Shown: positions 1 to 11,128 of the stretch, piece by piece
Layout of the letters: every line of letters starts with the position of its first letter
How positions within the stretch are numbered: position 1 is the first letter of the stretch
Assembly: GCA_002205965.3 (NCBI GenBank)
Contig: NADL03000624.1
Location: forward strand, 1,228,440-1,292,439
DNA: 64,000 bases
Direction of reading: 5' to 3'
Origin: Kappaphycus alvarezii
Taxonomy: Eukaryota; Rhodophyta; Florideophyceae; Gigartinales; Solieriaceae
Translations under genes and position numbers: made by a program
The notes under the pieces: generated by a model
The model's database searches: none
What the model saw: the letters and a program-made list of their open reading frames with translations, nothing else
Told to the model about the DNA's origin: nothing

Positions 1-192
1 AGATTATCTGAATTTGCAGTCGAGGTATTACAGAATGAGGAGCTATCGTCCAGAAGTATGGCCACACTCGTTTTATGTTAAACATTATTCTGTAACAAGA
101 CCAAAATTCACCTTGAATTCGGGCCATCCTATTCTGTCCACAGCAAGAAATGATCCATATTAGAGGGTTTACGCACGCACTTTTCGCTAAGT

Positions 193-765
193 CTAATTGC
201 GGATTTCAGTAATGCAAAGTGCCACGTTGAAGATGTTGCGGAAATTTCCTGAGACCCTGTGACTATTATTACTGAAACATGGCTCCATAGTGAAATCCAT
301 TTCAGTAAATCCAGAGGTGCCTTTCGCGCCACGACGCACGCCTTCCTTCCCCACCTCATCACTCCTTCGAAATGGCCGAGGTTCCGTTGCGACAACTCTA
401 TCACTATCAACCACATACCAATTCGCACATCCCTCCCCCTTCAACATAGCATTCCCCAAATCCGCAGCCTCCCAACTCAGCCCCATCAACACCACCCCAC
501 TAGTCGCACAATCCAACCTCGTCGCCGGAAACACCCTCTTCACCCCCAACTCGACTCTTTCCATCCTCACAACATATTCACTCCCATTATCTGTCGTCGC
601 CACCGTCGGAACCCCCTTTGGCTTCTCAACCACAACCACCCCACACTCCATCACCTCAATATCCCAACTCCCGTCCTGGCAAAATGCCTCCGGATTCGCA
701 TGTACCAAAATACACACCCCTCTCCCTACAGGCACCAAACCCATCATCCCATCTCCATCTCCCAT
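193..765 (-). CDS. RluA-family pseudouridine synthase-like protein, partial
   Basis: The frame reads from an ATG at 765 (it is open back to 813) to a stop at 193, about 190 residues. About 50 residues in, the pattern VVVVEKPKGVPT is followed some 45 residues later by TRLDCATSGVVLM, which matches the KP-x-G-x-P and HRLD-x-x-TSG motifs of RluA/RluC/RluD pseudouridine synthases; the Asp of RLD is the known catalytic residue. The family isomerises uridine to pseudouridine in rRNA or tRNA. The later TGR-x-HQIR motif is not recognisable, and the protein is shorter than the usual 220-350 residues, so the gene may be interrupted by an intron, broken or mis-sequenced. The coding strand is G-rich, and the opposite strand gives Pro/His-rich shadow frames. 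No neighbouring gene helps to place its role. The assignment rests on these motifs only. Confidence 0.5.
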   Translation of the reverse strand: MGDGDGMMGLVPVGRGVCILVHANPEAFCQDGSWDIEVMECGVVVVEKPKGVPTVATTDNGSEYVVRMERVELGVKRVFPATRLDCATSGVVLMGLSWEAADLGNAMLKGEGCANWYVVDSDRVVATEPRPFRRSDEVGKEGVRRGAKGTSGFTEMDFTMEPCFSNNSHRVSGNFRNIFNVALCITEIRN

Positions 766-813
766 CCCCACTCGTACCGCTCGCCCGCACACCCGTCGAT
801 CTCCCCTTTCAAC

Positions 814-2317
814 TTACATATACACCGCTCCGAATTTACATAAATCTTCAATGTTATCCTGCAACAACGGGAAATGCGTCCAGAAATGATACTATCGTCG
901 CGCAGGCGGTTTTAACCCTTGGGTAACCGCACGTGATGATTTGTGGCGCCGTCGCATCATCTTGTGAAACATTGCCGAGGCGCGGTGGGTGGGGGGTGTA
1001 CCCTCGTAGGGTAGGGGCGTGTACAGTCGGACGTGCACTGGATATTCCGCGGCGGAGGCTTGGCTTTGGCTTCCATGTGTGCTGACATCTTCTGACTGTT
1101 GGGGAAGAATGGTGGGTTTGGAAATCTTGCTGCAACTATGTACTGTATGGTATGGCACAGTAGGTACGTTTCTATCAGTCGTTAGATGAGCACACGTGCA
1201 TCGCCCAAGTCGGCCAATACAACGCCTTGTACTTTGCCGCGGCACATTTGCTCCCGATACTCGGCCTAAGATCCTGTGAGGAACCGTACCACGGCTTGAT
1301 TCTGCCTCTGCAACAAAACCAACGGATCGCTGCCCCCCTCGGTCATTCTTATCGCCCTGCCAACCACCCGGCACTCTCAGTGGAAATTCCGACGCATTCT
1401 GATGCTTCTCTCTCCCACCACGGCCACTCCATCCCTGCCAAACCCGCCCACCTTTTTCATCCCCTTCCTCAACCTCACAGTCCCCCTCTCTTCCCCGCCC
1501 CCTGGTACATTCGCATAACGTAACAACGCCTCCGCCTAGACACCACGCATGCCATCGCCCTCAACCCTCCATTCATGGAAAACAACGCGCAGTCATTCCA
1601 TTCCCGCTCTTTGCTTTGCATGGATAGTATAACCGTGCACGAAGGTGTGGCGCCTGGTTCGAATACACATCTCTTATCGAGACTGTGTGTGGGCCCGTGG
1701 TACGCTCCATGCAGCGTGGCATGGTGTCTTGGTACGCCGCGGGTGTGGTCTATCTGTCGTCCGAAACCCATTGTTGTGCGTGCCGCGGGGACTGAGGTGG
1801 TACGAGGGCTTGCGGACATATACTCACGGATCATGCGTGCGTAAATCAATACAATTGGATTTCTGTAAATTTGTGCCTATTTATTTTCACTATCTCTTGG
1901 CAAGGTAATTAGCCACAACCTTTTTCTGAAATCATAATGCGTAATTCCTAAATTACCTATTATCACCATCCGAAAGATCCAGGAATTTTTCGGAGGGCAC
2001 AAAAAATTTTAATTCGAACCCTTGTGATTCGTATTGCCAGACCAAAGGAAAAATATACGGAATAAGTAAGTCGAGAAAAAAATGTGGAAAGAAATCGAGG
2101 AAATAAGATTCACCATTGCCCTTTGCGACTTCGGCAAAACCAAGGCCCGTCACAATTCCTACTTCAAAGTTTTACCCTTAGTCATTTAACGTCCCAATTT
2201 TCAACTTGTCATACGATTGCGGAGAGGAGGGCGAGGACAAAGGAGACTGGCATTTGGACATCCAGGAGGACCACATAAAGAAACGCTCCGTGAAGGACCT
2301 TTTGCTCGCAATACTTG
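814..2317. other. Host-like DNA with no gene assigned
   Basis: No recognisable domain was found on either strand. The plus strand is C-rich between about 1320 and 1530, which suggests that a G-rich minus-strand gene could continue here, perhaps as upstream exons of the RluA-like frame, but no motif supports it. An ATG frame of 89 codons runs from 1575 to 1844 on the plus strand and resembles nothing I know; a minus-strand frame lies over the same stretch. From about 1860 to 2090 the sequence is AT-rich and looks intergenic. Confidence 0.4.
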
Positions 2318-2695
2318 ATGGCTAAAGGTCGGATTCTCAATCGGCTACGTCCGTTCCCCAAAGAAGCAAGCCCATACTACCCTGTGGTACTGAACACCCG
2401 CGCCCGCCACCCAGTGGCGGGTAGCTCCAATCTTCCACCTTTGTGGAAGCCGCCGATTACCAAAAAACACTCAAAGCCGTCTATGGGCAGACGTAATGGA
2501 CGCGAGAGTGGGGTTAGTGCGGCCACGGAGAAGTACAATAACCTCCCTGTGATATTACCCTACAGCAAGGAGAATTTGTGGGTGCCTTCTTGCTGGACGG
2601 ACTGGTCTGATTTCAACTCTTCAGAAGGCGACGAAAGCGGTGATGTCATTGGCGATCTGGAGGGGTTAGAAATTGGTGGGGAGAAAGATGAGTAA
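2318..2695 (+). CDS. Hypothetical protein, 125 aa
   Basis: This is an ATG frame of 125 codons with a basic, proline-containing N-terminal half and an acidic C-terminal tail rich in Asp, Glu and Gly (roughly the last 25 residues). It has no signal peptide, membrane segment or known motif that I can recognise. It could be one exon of a larger host gene or a chance frame. The stretch after it (2696-2953) is AT-rich with no frame of note. Confidence 0.25.
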   Translation: MAKGRILNRLRPFPKEASPYYPVVLNTRARHPVAGSSNLPPLWKPPITKKHSKPSMGRRNGRESGVSAATEKYNNLPVILPYSKENLWVPSCWTDWSDFNSSEGDESGDVIGDLEGLEIGGEKDE

Positions 2696-2953
2696 GAGGC
2701 GGGCATATCTCGAGGTATAATCAAAATTTTGCTTCATATAATTTATCAGGGAACTATCTGCTGGAAAATAGGACTTTCCATTGCTGGGGACCCTCTTTGG
2801 TATTCCGGGCCCCAACCGACCACATTTTTCAAACATTACCTATTTTTAAATCATTAAAACACCCCCATTTTTCCTTCAAACAATAAAGCACCCCAATTTT
2901 TCCCCATTGCCCTACAGCGACATAAAATGTGTACAAGTGAAGAAGGTACCTGA

Positions 2954-3250
2954 TCAGAGAAGAGATTAGGCAGTCGGTGCAGGAAGAAGAATTTAGGTGC
3001 TGGCCCTACCATCAAAATATATACAGTCTCTGGATCGTTAGGGTTTACCGCACGAGAAATGCGGCCTACTAAGATTGAGATCAATAATTGTTCACCAAGT
3101 AACATTATTCATGTGAGTGAGTTATCAAGAGAATGGATATCTTTGATCAAACCCCTCTGGTTCGACCCGCAGCTGGGTGATGCTAATCAGAATCCTCTGC
3201 AGTTTATCGGTATCATTTTAATTACGGTGAGGTTGGTCTATAGATCGTGA
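2954..3250 (+). CDS. Unassigned exon-like open frame
   Basis: The frame is open from the stop at 2951 to 3250, about 98 codons, with an ATG at 3059. The translation has ordinary globular composition (for example IYTVSGSLGFTAREMRPTKI) rather than the low-complexity look of noncoding frames. After the isoleucine-rich stretch near 3220 there is a GTGAGG that could be a splice donor. I do not recognise the family. It may be an exon of a host gene continuing toward 3600, where another 65-codon frame (3398-3595) has similar composition. Confidence 0.2.
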   Translation, partial: SEKRLGSRCRKKNLGAGPTIKIYTVSGSLGFTAREMRPTKIEINNCSPSNIIHVSELSREWISLIKPLWFDPQLGDANQNPLQFIGIILITVRLVYRS

Positions 3251-3803
3251 AAAACTGAGTTTCTCGTGGCCAGGGAGAATTTAGCAGTGTCGGTCTTACT
3301 TGGAACCTGCTTCAAGACACTCGACGTTCAAAACTTTCGATGTAGAGATCGATTAATTGTTTTTCATAGGGGTTGAACGGTACAGATAATTTGAGAATTG
3401 AGAAGAACATCTTTAGAGAGTGACAAGCTCGAGGTATTTCATTCAACTGCGCCAAGGTTACCAAACACAAGAAAACACTACACTGATTTCGTTCGTCTGG
3501 CCAGAGGCATAATCGTACCTGCAGGAACACAATTACTGGTAGAAATAGTTAGTAAACCTCTGGATTATGCATTATTTAACCTATTTGGCAACTGATCTTT
3601 CTGAATTGAATGAGAATCGTCAATAACATAGTCAATATTCAACCTGAATAAGATTTTAAAGCCATCATCATAAATTGGGAAAACCAAGAAGTTCGACTGC
3701 CCTCGAAATGTGTAGTAAGGTACGCCTACAGGAACATTTTGGCAAGTATTACTCCAGAGAGGAACTCAAGATACCAATTCGACAGAATAGTTGGAATCAT
3801 ATC
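3251..3803. other. Host-like flank of the first LTR
   Basis: AT-rich DNA with one short frame (3398-3595, 65 codons, no known motif). The last 60 bases before the LTR do not resemble the polypurine end of a B element, so the LTR that begins at 3804 is either a 5' LTR or a solo LTR set in host sequence. Confidence 0.4.
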
Positions 3804-4106
3804 TGTTGAAAAGGGGATACATAGAATGCATGGGATCCCATGGTTTTTAGTTACCACCTGGACACGTGTACAATTATAGCATGAAAATGCGGGGTTGCAC
3901 CCTATTTCTGTGTGCACACCTATCAAACGTGTAAACTGGGCCAAATCGAAAGTTGTCTGGGACGAAAGCCCATTTTAGGGCGACTCAAAATCATGGCGCA
4001 TTTTGCCATTTTTCAAACCTTTTGGTATTCTTCCCTCTGATTGTCTGCAAGATTCGCCTCCATGCTACTCATATCGCTCTAAAAGGTGATATTTGAGCTT
4101 TTCATT

Positions 4107-5970
4107 AGACATTTGTCTCAGTTATTAAGTTCATAATCAGATACATCGCCTACACAGTATGATGTCGGTCAAACAGTGAAAGGGTTTGTGATTTCAGATT
4201 TACGCGCCAAATACCAAAAAAAATAATTTGATAAATAAAAATTAATTCATTGCAGTTTTTAGGTCCGCAACGATGTGGGCTGTAAATGCACAGGAATGGC
4301 GGGAATTCGTTGGAGACCGTTGGAGACCGGTAAGTACAGAAAAGGCAGAGTAACTACACAATTGGCGGGTCACCGGCCCGCTCTATGACCCACCCCAACA
4401 ATCCATACTCCCATTTGGCCTGCAACGTCGCGAGATCCCTTGAATCACTGAAATTAAGGACAAACTATACCAACATGGGCGTTTCAGCCGTGCATGCGGC
4501 CAACTCCTTGAAGTTACTGGCTGACGCCGCTGCCACAAAATAACAGGGATATGACAATTTCTCCTCGGAACCGTTAGGATATCAGTCAGATGGTGAGGAC
4601 CAAAGTGACGCCCCGATTATGGAAAGCTTCATTTCACAGGGAAGTGCCGCTGCAATTCATAGCATGACAAATTTTACGAGGGGGAACTGAACACTATCTG
4701 GAGCCCCATATCAGATTGTCTCGTCAAATGGAATGTCGGGAGGGGAAAATGAACTGAGTACATTATGCAAGACTTCTTTTTCATGTTACTTGTCGTTTGC
4801 AAACACGGCGGACAGCCGGAATTCCTGGCTCGCATGTTCGAGATCACGGCTCCAACCTTTGAAAGACTCATGAATAGGTTTCTGAAGGCACTGAAATCTG
4901 TTGCATTCAAGCTTTTTGTTCAAGACATCGCGGAAAAATGCAAACTTCCCAAGTTATTGGAAGATAAAACCACTTTCCGGACATACAAACTGGCAAAGTA
5001 TGCTACCAATGTGACCTTCCAAGAGGCAAACCAACTAACGGTAAACCATCAAGATTCAAAGCGTTTATTTAGCGGCAAACATAAGTTAGATGGATACAGG
5101 ACGGAAGTTTCGGTTTTGCCAAATGGTCTCGCTGTCGCTGTTACCGAACACCAACCGGGGTCAATAACGGATATTGACATTCTGTACAAGTCGCGCCATT
5201 GGCATAAACGACACCTACGCAAGGAGCGAACGAGAGGGAGATTTTGGATGTTCTACCACACAGCGATTTTTATCCGGAACACTGGCCGTTTCTGTTGGAT
5301 AAAAGATATCAAGGTGTGCTTGAAATTTTGTGCGGGATTACTCCGAAGAAGAAACCACGTAATGGAGAACTGTCACGAGCAGAAGAGATTCAAAATCAGT
5401 TGATCGCATCTGATCGGATCATAGCGGAAACTACTTCGGCCGGAAGTTCACTCTGTGGCAACTTGTCACTAATAAGTGGAGGCGGGGAGGATATTTACGA
5501 TGAGTTTTTTATGTTTACTGCAGCAATGAATAACGCCCACATCCAGTTTCACCCCCTCTGGCAATCGGATTACTCCTTCTATCAGAAGGTGAAAAGGAGG
5601 AGGATATCTATCGCGCCGTGATCTTGTTAAGAAAAACCACCGATCTCAGGCGGAGTATCACGCAAAGCGGGCTCGGCGCATCAAAGTTGACTATCGGTCT
5701 CATTTTGATAGTTTTGAGGAGGTGGGGTTATATGACCGATTACGACACAGGCTGTAGATAGCCTTCACAGCCTGTGTCCGATCTACTTTGCAACTGGGTG
5801 TATGTTAGCAGTTCACGTGATCATGCGTAGTTCCTTTGATATTTGCATCTCATAAGTAAATTTGCAGTTACCGGCTGGATCTGTTAAGATTGAGATAATA
5901 CAGAAAAACCTCATCAACTACGTAAAAACAAAGGAAATACATAAATAACGAGACCCTGACGAAGACGTCT
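4107..5970 (+). mobile_element. DNA transposon with DDE_Tnp_4/Harbinger-like transposase
   Basis: A 1,864-bp insert divides an LTR whose two halves are otherwise contiguous. The ends read AGACATTTGTCTCAG on the left and, on the complementary strand, AGACGTCTTCGTCAG on the right: an imperfect terminal inverted repeat with 10 of 15 positions equal. ATT sits on both sides (4104-4106 and 5971-5973), a likely 3-bp target duplication, as in the PIF/Harbinger group. The insert carries one transposase relic in plus orientation. The first 650 bases and the last 350 hold no other gene that I can support. Confidence 0.6.
4765..5621 (+). pseudogene. DDE_Tnp_4-type transposase, frameshifted
   Basis: The first frame (4765-5403) starts at an ATG and has a helix-turn-helix-like segment (PEFLARMFEITAPTFERL, residues 18-35), then FSGKHKLDGYRTEVSVLPNG (102-121) and PGSITDIDIL (131-140), the characteristic core of DDE_Tnp_4 nucleases that cut and join transposon ends. 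The match continues in another frame (5244-5621) with FLLDKRYQG, whose Asp is a candidate catalytic residue, and then a C-terminal SDRIIAE and NNAHIQFHPLWQSDY. A frameshift therefore lies near 5230. The first catalytic Asp, expected in a DVTFQ context, appears as Asn82 in NVTFQ. Both changes suggest that the enzyme is dead. Related proteins are common in oomycetes and other protists. Confidence 0.65.
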
Positions 5971-6798
5971 ATTGTAGAGCATTCTGATGCTTGGCATGTT
6001 ATGGTTGGTGATGGTTTGTCTCCATTTTTAGGCTCGAAGTACTGTACCCAATGTGTGATACATGTACAGTCTCCTATGTGTCATACGTGTACAGTTTTAT
6101 ACGTGTCGTACGTCTACAAGTAAACAGTTGCTTCTATATTTATCCTATAGTTGCCTAGATTGGCTGCATACAGCTTACACTATACCCATTATACTGGCTG
6201 CATACAAACCACTCTTGCACAAGTCTGCAGCCAAAGTATGTTGATAAAGCCACGTTGGCTTTTACAGTATTGTACGTATGGCACGTAAGGCTTAATTCAA
6301 GTTGAACGGCCTGCATAAATTTACGTACTGTTACGAAACAACGTGAGACAAGCCCGCCAAAAATTGTTTTCTAATCTTATGATATTTTAAATTTCCGCCT
6401 TTGGGCTCTGTTACTGGCCGAGAGATTACAGTTGCGTTGGCGGGGATATAAGGCATAATTCGCGGGTTGACTGTTTTAGTGTACGTTTACGTATCAGAAT
6501 ATGCATGGCTAGCATGCACATAATGTTACTTACTTTTTGAATATCGGTAATTTTGAATTTCTCGCGCATGCAAACCAGGGATGTTGAGCCATTAGGCTGG
6601 GGTAGGCTATAGATTCGACGAAGACAGTGCTGCAATTGTGGATTTTGCTACTTTCAACATGCTTTCACAAAGCTGAGGTGAGTCCCGGCAAGCAGTATAT
6701 AGTTGCAGTCTAATAGCTCATCCCATTAAAGTGGAGGTACGGACTTGCCTTTGATTTTACACCAACCTCACCTTTGCCGTCCGATCTCCTTTTTGTTT

Positions 6799-8255
6799 GG
6801 ATTGAGCCGTTCAGTCACATCGTTCTGTTCAGGTGTGTATGCAGCGGTCGTTTGATGAACAGTTCCTTGTGACGATAGAAAGGATTGGAACTCTGAAGAA
6901 AGATACTCTCCTCCACGATCAGATCGAAGCACTTTCACGCGTTGACCAGTGTGTGTGAAGGCATATTGGGCAAACTTCTGATAAAAATGGAACGTTTCAT
7001 CTTTACTCTTCATCGGATAGACAACACTCCAGTTTGAGTGGTCATCGATAAAAGTGACAAAGTATCTAGCACCACCTACTGACTGTACTTGGAGTGGGCC
7101 GCAGACGTCCGAATGGACCAAGTCTAGCAAATGTTTGGCCCTGCCTCCAGAGCGCTGTTTAGGAATCACAGCACGAGTTGCTTTTCCTAACACACACGCA
7201 TCACATGTCACAGATTCACAGTCAGAAGATGAGCTAGCGTCTCTTGTTATATCTGAAGAGGAGATATGAAGTCCACTTACCACGTTCTTACGAGCCATGG
7301 ACAATATTCCTTGAGTGTGAACGTGGGCCAATCTTTCATGCCATGTCTTCAAAGAGGCTTTGTGCGCCGAATGAACCTCGTTACATGTGTCAAGCACATA
7401 CAGCTCTCCTCGACTTGTGGCAGTAGCCACGATGCAGTCACTCCTCTTCACAGTGCACTTGTCACGAACGAACTCAACGTCAAATCCATTATCGACCATC
7501 TTACGTACAGAAATTAGGGAAAAAGCAAAGCTTGGAACGTGCAGCACATTGGTGAGCTTGCATGACTTTTGAACTCCGTTCACTAAAGCGTAATGGGACG
7601 GTCCCGACTCCAGCTACTACTGCACACGCTTTTGTTCCCATTTCTACGCGGCTGTTTGAGACCTCCCTGTAGTCGGAGAACAGTCTCTTGTCAAATGTCA
7701 TGTGCGCGGAGCATCCAGAGTCGATAAGCCAAGTGTTTGACGTTATGTTGATACCAGAGTTATCTACCTTGTTCATCAGACATATGTACTCGACTTCATT
7801 AATTTCCAGATCTTCTTTCTCTTGAGCAATCATCGCAGTAGGCTTCTGTGACTGTCTACGTAGGAACCGGTCAGGTGGCGGTGGTCGCCTTCCGTTGATG
7901 TCCTTTCCCCAGCAGCGGGCAGCGGAGTGTCCATTGTGACCACAGTTGGTGCATGTCAAAGTCGAAACACGCCTTGCCTCAGGGATGTGCCCAATAAGAG
8001 CAGAACTTGGCGGATTCTGCCTTCTAGTAAGCTTCATCGATGCACGTTGCTCCTCTTGGAAGGCGACTTTTTACATATTCTACTCCGAACGTGTTATCTT
8101 CGGATCCAAGAGCGTCAAGCGCTACAATGAGATTTGAAACCTCTGCGGAAGACCATTGAGAACTGCCATAGCAATTTCCTTGTCATCAATAATGACTCCC
8201 ATTGACTTTAAGCGATCTGCTAGGTGTCGCACACGTCCTATGTTACGGCAAAAAC
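6799..8255 (-). mobile_element. Family A copia fragment (A0): gag end, protease, integrase
   Basis: Read on the minus strand, this holds the end of gag with a zinc knuckle (CTNCGHNGHSAARC near 7940), the protease box WLIDSGCSAHMT near 7720, the pre-integrase His/Cys segment (WHERLAHVH then CDACVLGK) and the integrase core (HSDVCGP, SDRGGEY, TPEQN). It stops abruptly at 6799 against the old LTR and at 8255 against a B-like LTR. It is a broken internal piece with no LTR of its own; its gag end is also the start of the tandem array. Confidence 0.8.
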
Positions 8256-9487
8256 TTTTGATAAATAGAGCAGAATATGATGAGGGATGAGGCAAGAAAA
8301 CGAAACGAAAAAGAAGTAGGGAAAAGTGTAGATAGATAAAGGAAACAGAAAGGAGATAGAACGGCAAGGGTTTTGGTGTTGAAATAAAAGGCAAGTCCGT
8401 GCTTCTTCTTTACTTGGATGAGCTATTAGACTACAACTATATACTGTTTGCCGGTACTCACTTGGGCTTTGTGAAAGCAAAATGAAAGCAAAATGAAAGA
8501 AGCAAAATCTAAGAAGCAAAATCTACATTTGCAGTACTATCTTTGTTGATCCTATAGCCTACCCAAGCCGAGATACCTCAGAATCCCTGATTTGCATGCG
8601 CGGGAAGTTCATAATTACCGAATTCAAAACGTAAGTAACATTACGTGCATGCTAGCCATGCATGCTCTGTTACGTAAACGTACACTAAAAAAGTCAACCT
8701 GTGAATTATGCCTTACGTGACCCGCCAACGCAACTGTAATCTCTCGGCCTGTAACAGAACCCAAAGGCGGGAATTTAAAATATCATAAGAGTAAAAAACA
8801 ATTTTTGGCGGGCTTGTCTCACGTTGTTACATAACAGTACGTAAATCTCATGCAGGCCGTTCAACGTGAATTAAGCCTTACGTGCCATACGTGCAATACC
8901 GTAAAAGCAACGTGGCTGCATCAACATACTTTGGCTGCATACTTGTGCAAGAGTGATTTGTATGCAGCCAGTATAATGAGTATAGTGTAAACTGTATGCA
9001 GCCAGTCCAGGCAACCAAAGGATAAATATAGAAACCACTGTTTACTTGTACACGTACGACAGAGACGAGACAGTACACGTATGCCACATAGGAGACAGTA
9101 GACCTATGACACACTGGGTACAGTACTTGAGCATAGAATAGAGACAAACCATCAACCAACCATAACATGCCAAGTGTCAGAATGCTCCACAATGATCAGC
9201 TCAGATATCGCCACTTGGAGCGATATGAGTGGTATGGAGGCGTATCTAGCAGCCAATCAGAGGGCAGAATACCAAGTGGTTTGAAAAATGGCAAAATGCG
9301 CCGTGATTTTGAGTTGCTCGAAAATGGGCTTTCGTCCCAGGCAACTTTCGATTTGGGCCAGTCTAGACGTGTAATAGGTGTACACACAGAAGAGGGGGCA
9401 ACTCCCTTTTTCATGCTACAAGTGTACACGTGCCCAGGTGGCAACTAAAAACCATGGGATCGCATGCATTCTATCCCTTTTTCAACA
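8256..9487 (-). repeat. B-like LTR of unit 1
   Basis: On the minus strand it starts TGTTGAAAAAGGG (9487) and runs about 1.23 kb. It differs from the LTRs of B2 and B3 in several short blocks, for example only one GGCGGGAA motif where those have two in tandem, so it is a distinct subfamily (called B' here). No internal B sequence follows it on either side. Confidence 0.8.
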
Positions 9488-11128
9488 ATCATGATCGGAT
9501 ACGCCAAGGGTTCACAGGGTACAAGCTGTGGGATGCGTCGAAGATGTTCGTGGTAATTTCCAGAGATGTAACTTTTGACGAATCAGGGTCAACGGACAGG
9601 ATCAACGATGGTCAGGAAGAAGACTTGAGCCTCGAACACGTAGATTCTGATCCTGGGTCACCGCAGGAGTTGCACGCTGATCCTAACTCCGGTAGTAATG
9701 TCGAATCGGATACTATCTCACCAGATGATGGAGCAGATGATACATTTGAGAGTGGACTTCCTGCAGACTCAGAATCCGTGAATTCTCTACGCCGTTCAGG
9801 TAGAAATCGACGTAGGCCTGGTGAGTGGTGGAAATTTCAGCCAAGTGCACTTCTCTCCGCATCTTGCCCGCCGGATCCTCAGTCGTACGAAGAGGCGTTG
9901 TCGTGTGAGGATCGATCGAAAAGGCATGAAGCTATGAAAACAGAGTATGGTTCGTTACTCGAAAATAAAACTTGGGAACTGGCTCCACGTCCTGCTAATC
10001 ATAATGTTGTTTCATCCAGGTGGGTCTACGTCACTAAGGATGATCCTCAACCAGATGGTAGCACATCCAAACGTCCTAAGGCTAGACTTGTCGCTCGTGG
10101 TTTCTCACAGGTCGGGATTGACTACAACGAAACATATGCCACTGTGGTGAAATTCACGACTGTGCGAATTCTGCTAAGCTTGGTTACATCCATGAATCTG
10201 TATCTTCATCAGATGGACGTTGTGACTGCCTTCGTCAATGGAGATCTCGAAGAGTATGTGTACATGGAGCAACCGGAGGGATTCCGCGTAAAAGGCAAAG
10301 AACGACATGTTTGTCGCCTGTTGAAAGCGATATATGGTTTGAAGCAGGCAAGCCGCTGTTGGCACAAGAAGATCGATAAGTTTCTCACTCAGGAACTAGA
10401 TCTTCAGCGCAACCCTTGCGATGAATGCCTATTCAGTAGCTGTGCCAATGGTATTATCCTCATCATTGCTTTGTATGTGGACGACTTGCTAATTGCTTGC
10501 AGTGACTTAGCACGAATGAGAGCTGTCAAAGATACCCTGGGTATGGCATTCCGCATGAAAGACCTGAATGGGGCCCGAAATTGCCTTGGGTTTGAGATCC
10601 ACCGAGAGCCATCTATAGGCAGGCTATACTTATCGCAAGAAAAGTATGTTCACACTATATTTGCCAGGTTTCGGATGGAGAGGGCTAAAGGATCGCGCAC
10701 ACCGATGGACCTTGGCATCGACTTCACTACTCAGTCCGAGCTGTTGTCTGGAATTCCTTACCGTGAAGCCATTGGCTGCTTGATGTACCTAACGGTTGGG
10801 ACACGCCCAGATATATCGTTCGCTGTCTGCAGTCTGGCTAAGTTTGTCGAGAACCCTACCAAGTTTCATTGGCACTGTGTCAAGCGATTACTGCGCTATC
10901 TTATCAGTACTGCGAAACACAAACTGTGTTTCCGAAAGGATGCTTCACTGGAACCTGTCGGATATGTGGACTCAGACTACGCTGGGGACCTTGCCACGAG
11001 AAAATCAACAAGTGGATATGTGTTCCTGATGGCCGGTGCAGCTATCGCGTGGTGCTCTCGGCTATAAGAGATCGTAACTCTGTCGTCCACTGAAGCAGAA
11101 TACGTTAGTCTAAGCACGGGGGTAAAAG
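9488..11128 (+). pseudogene. Family C copia pol piece, copy 1
   Basis: A long open stretch encodes the C-terminal part of integrase (KLWDASKMFVVISRDVTF), an acidic linker, and a reverse transcriptase with WVYVTK, QMDVVTAFVNGDL, YVYMEQPEGF, AIYGLKQASRCWHKK and the catalytic ALYVDDLLIA. It then enters RNase H (YVDSDYAGDLATRKSTSGY and STEAEYVSL). It is cut at the left by the B-like LTR and at the right by an A LTR, so gag, protease, most of integrase and the end of RNase H are absent. Its sequence is distinct from both A and B, which marks a third family. It is a fossil fragment. Confidence 0.85.

Larger units (their letters stand above)
3804..6798 (+). repeat. Old B-type LTR, split by a DNA transposon
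   Basis: Positions 3804-4106 match the first 300 bases of the B LTR (TGTTGAAAAGG start, the CACCTGGACACGTGTAC block) and 5971-6798 match the rest, including the CTGCATACAG, GTACGTTTACGTA and AGTATATAG blocks. It is visibly more diverged from the other B LTRs than they are from each other, so it is the oldest of the set. Its 3' end gives way directly to a minus-strand A fragment, so its own internal region is gone. Confidence 0.75.

Noticed and set aside
259-926. Pro/His/Ser-rich plus-strand frames opposite the RluA-like gene
   Set aside because: They are complements of a G-rich coding strand and show no motif.
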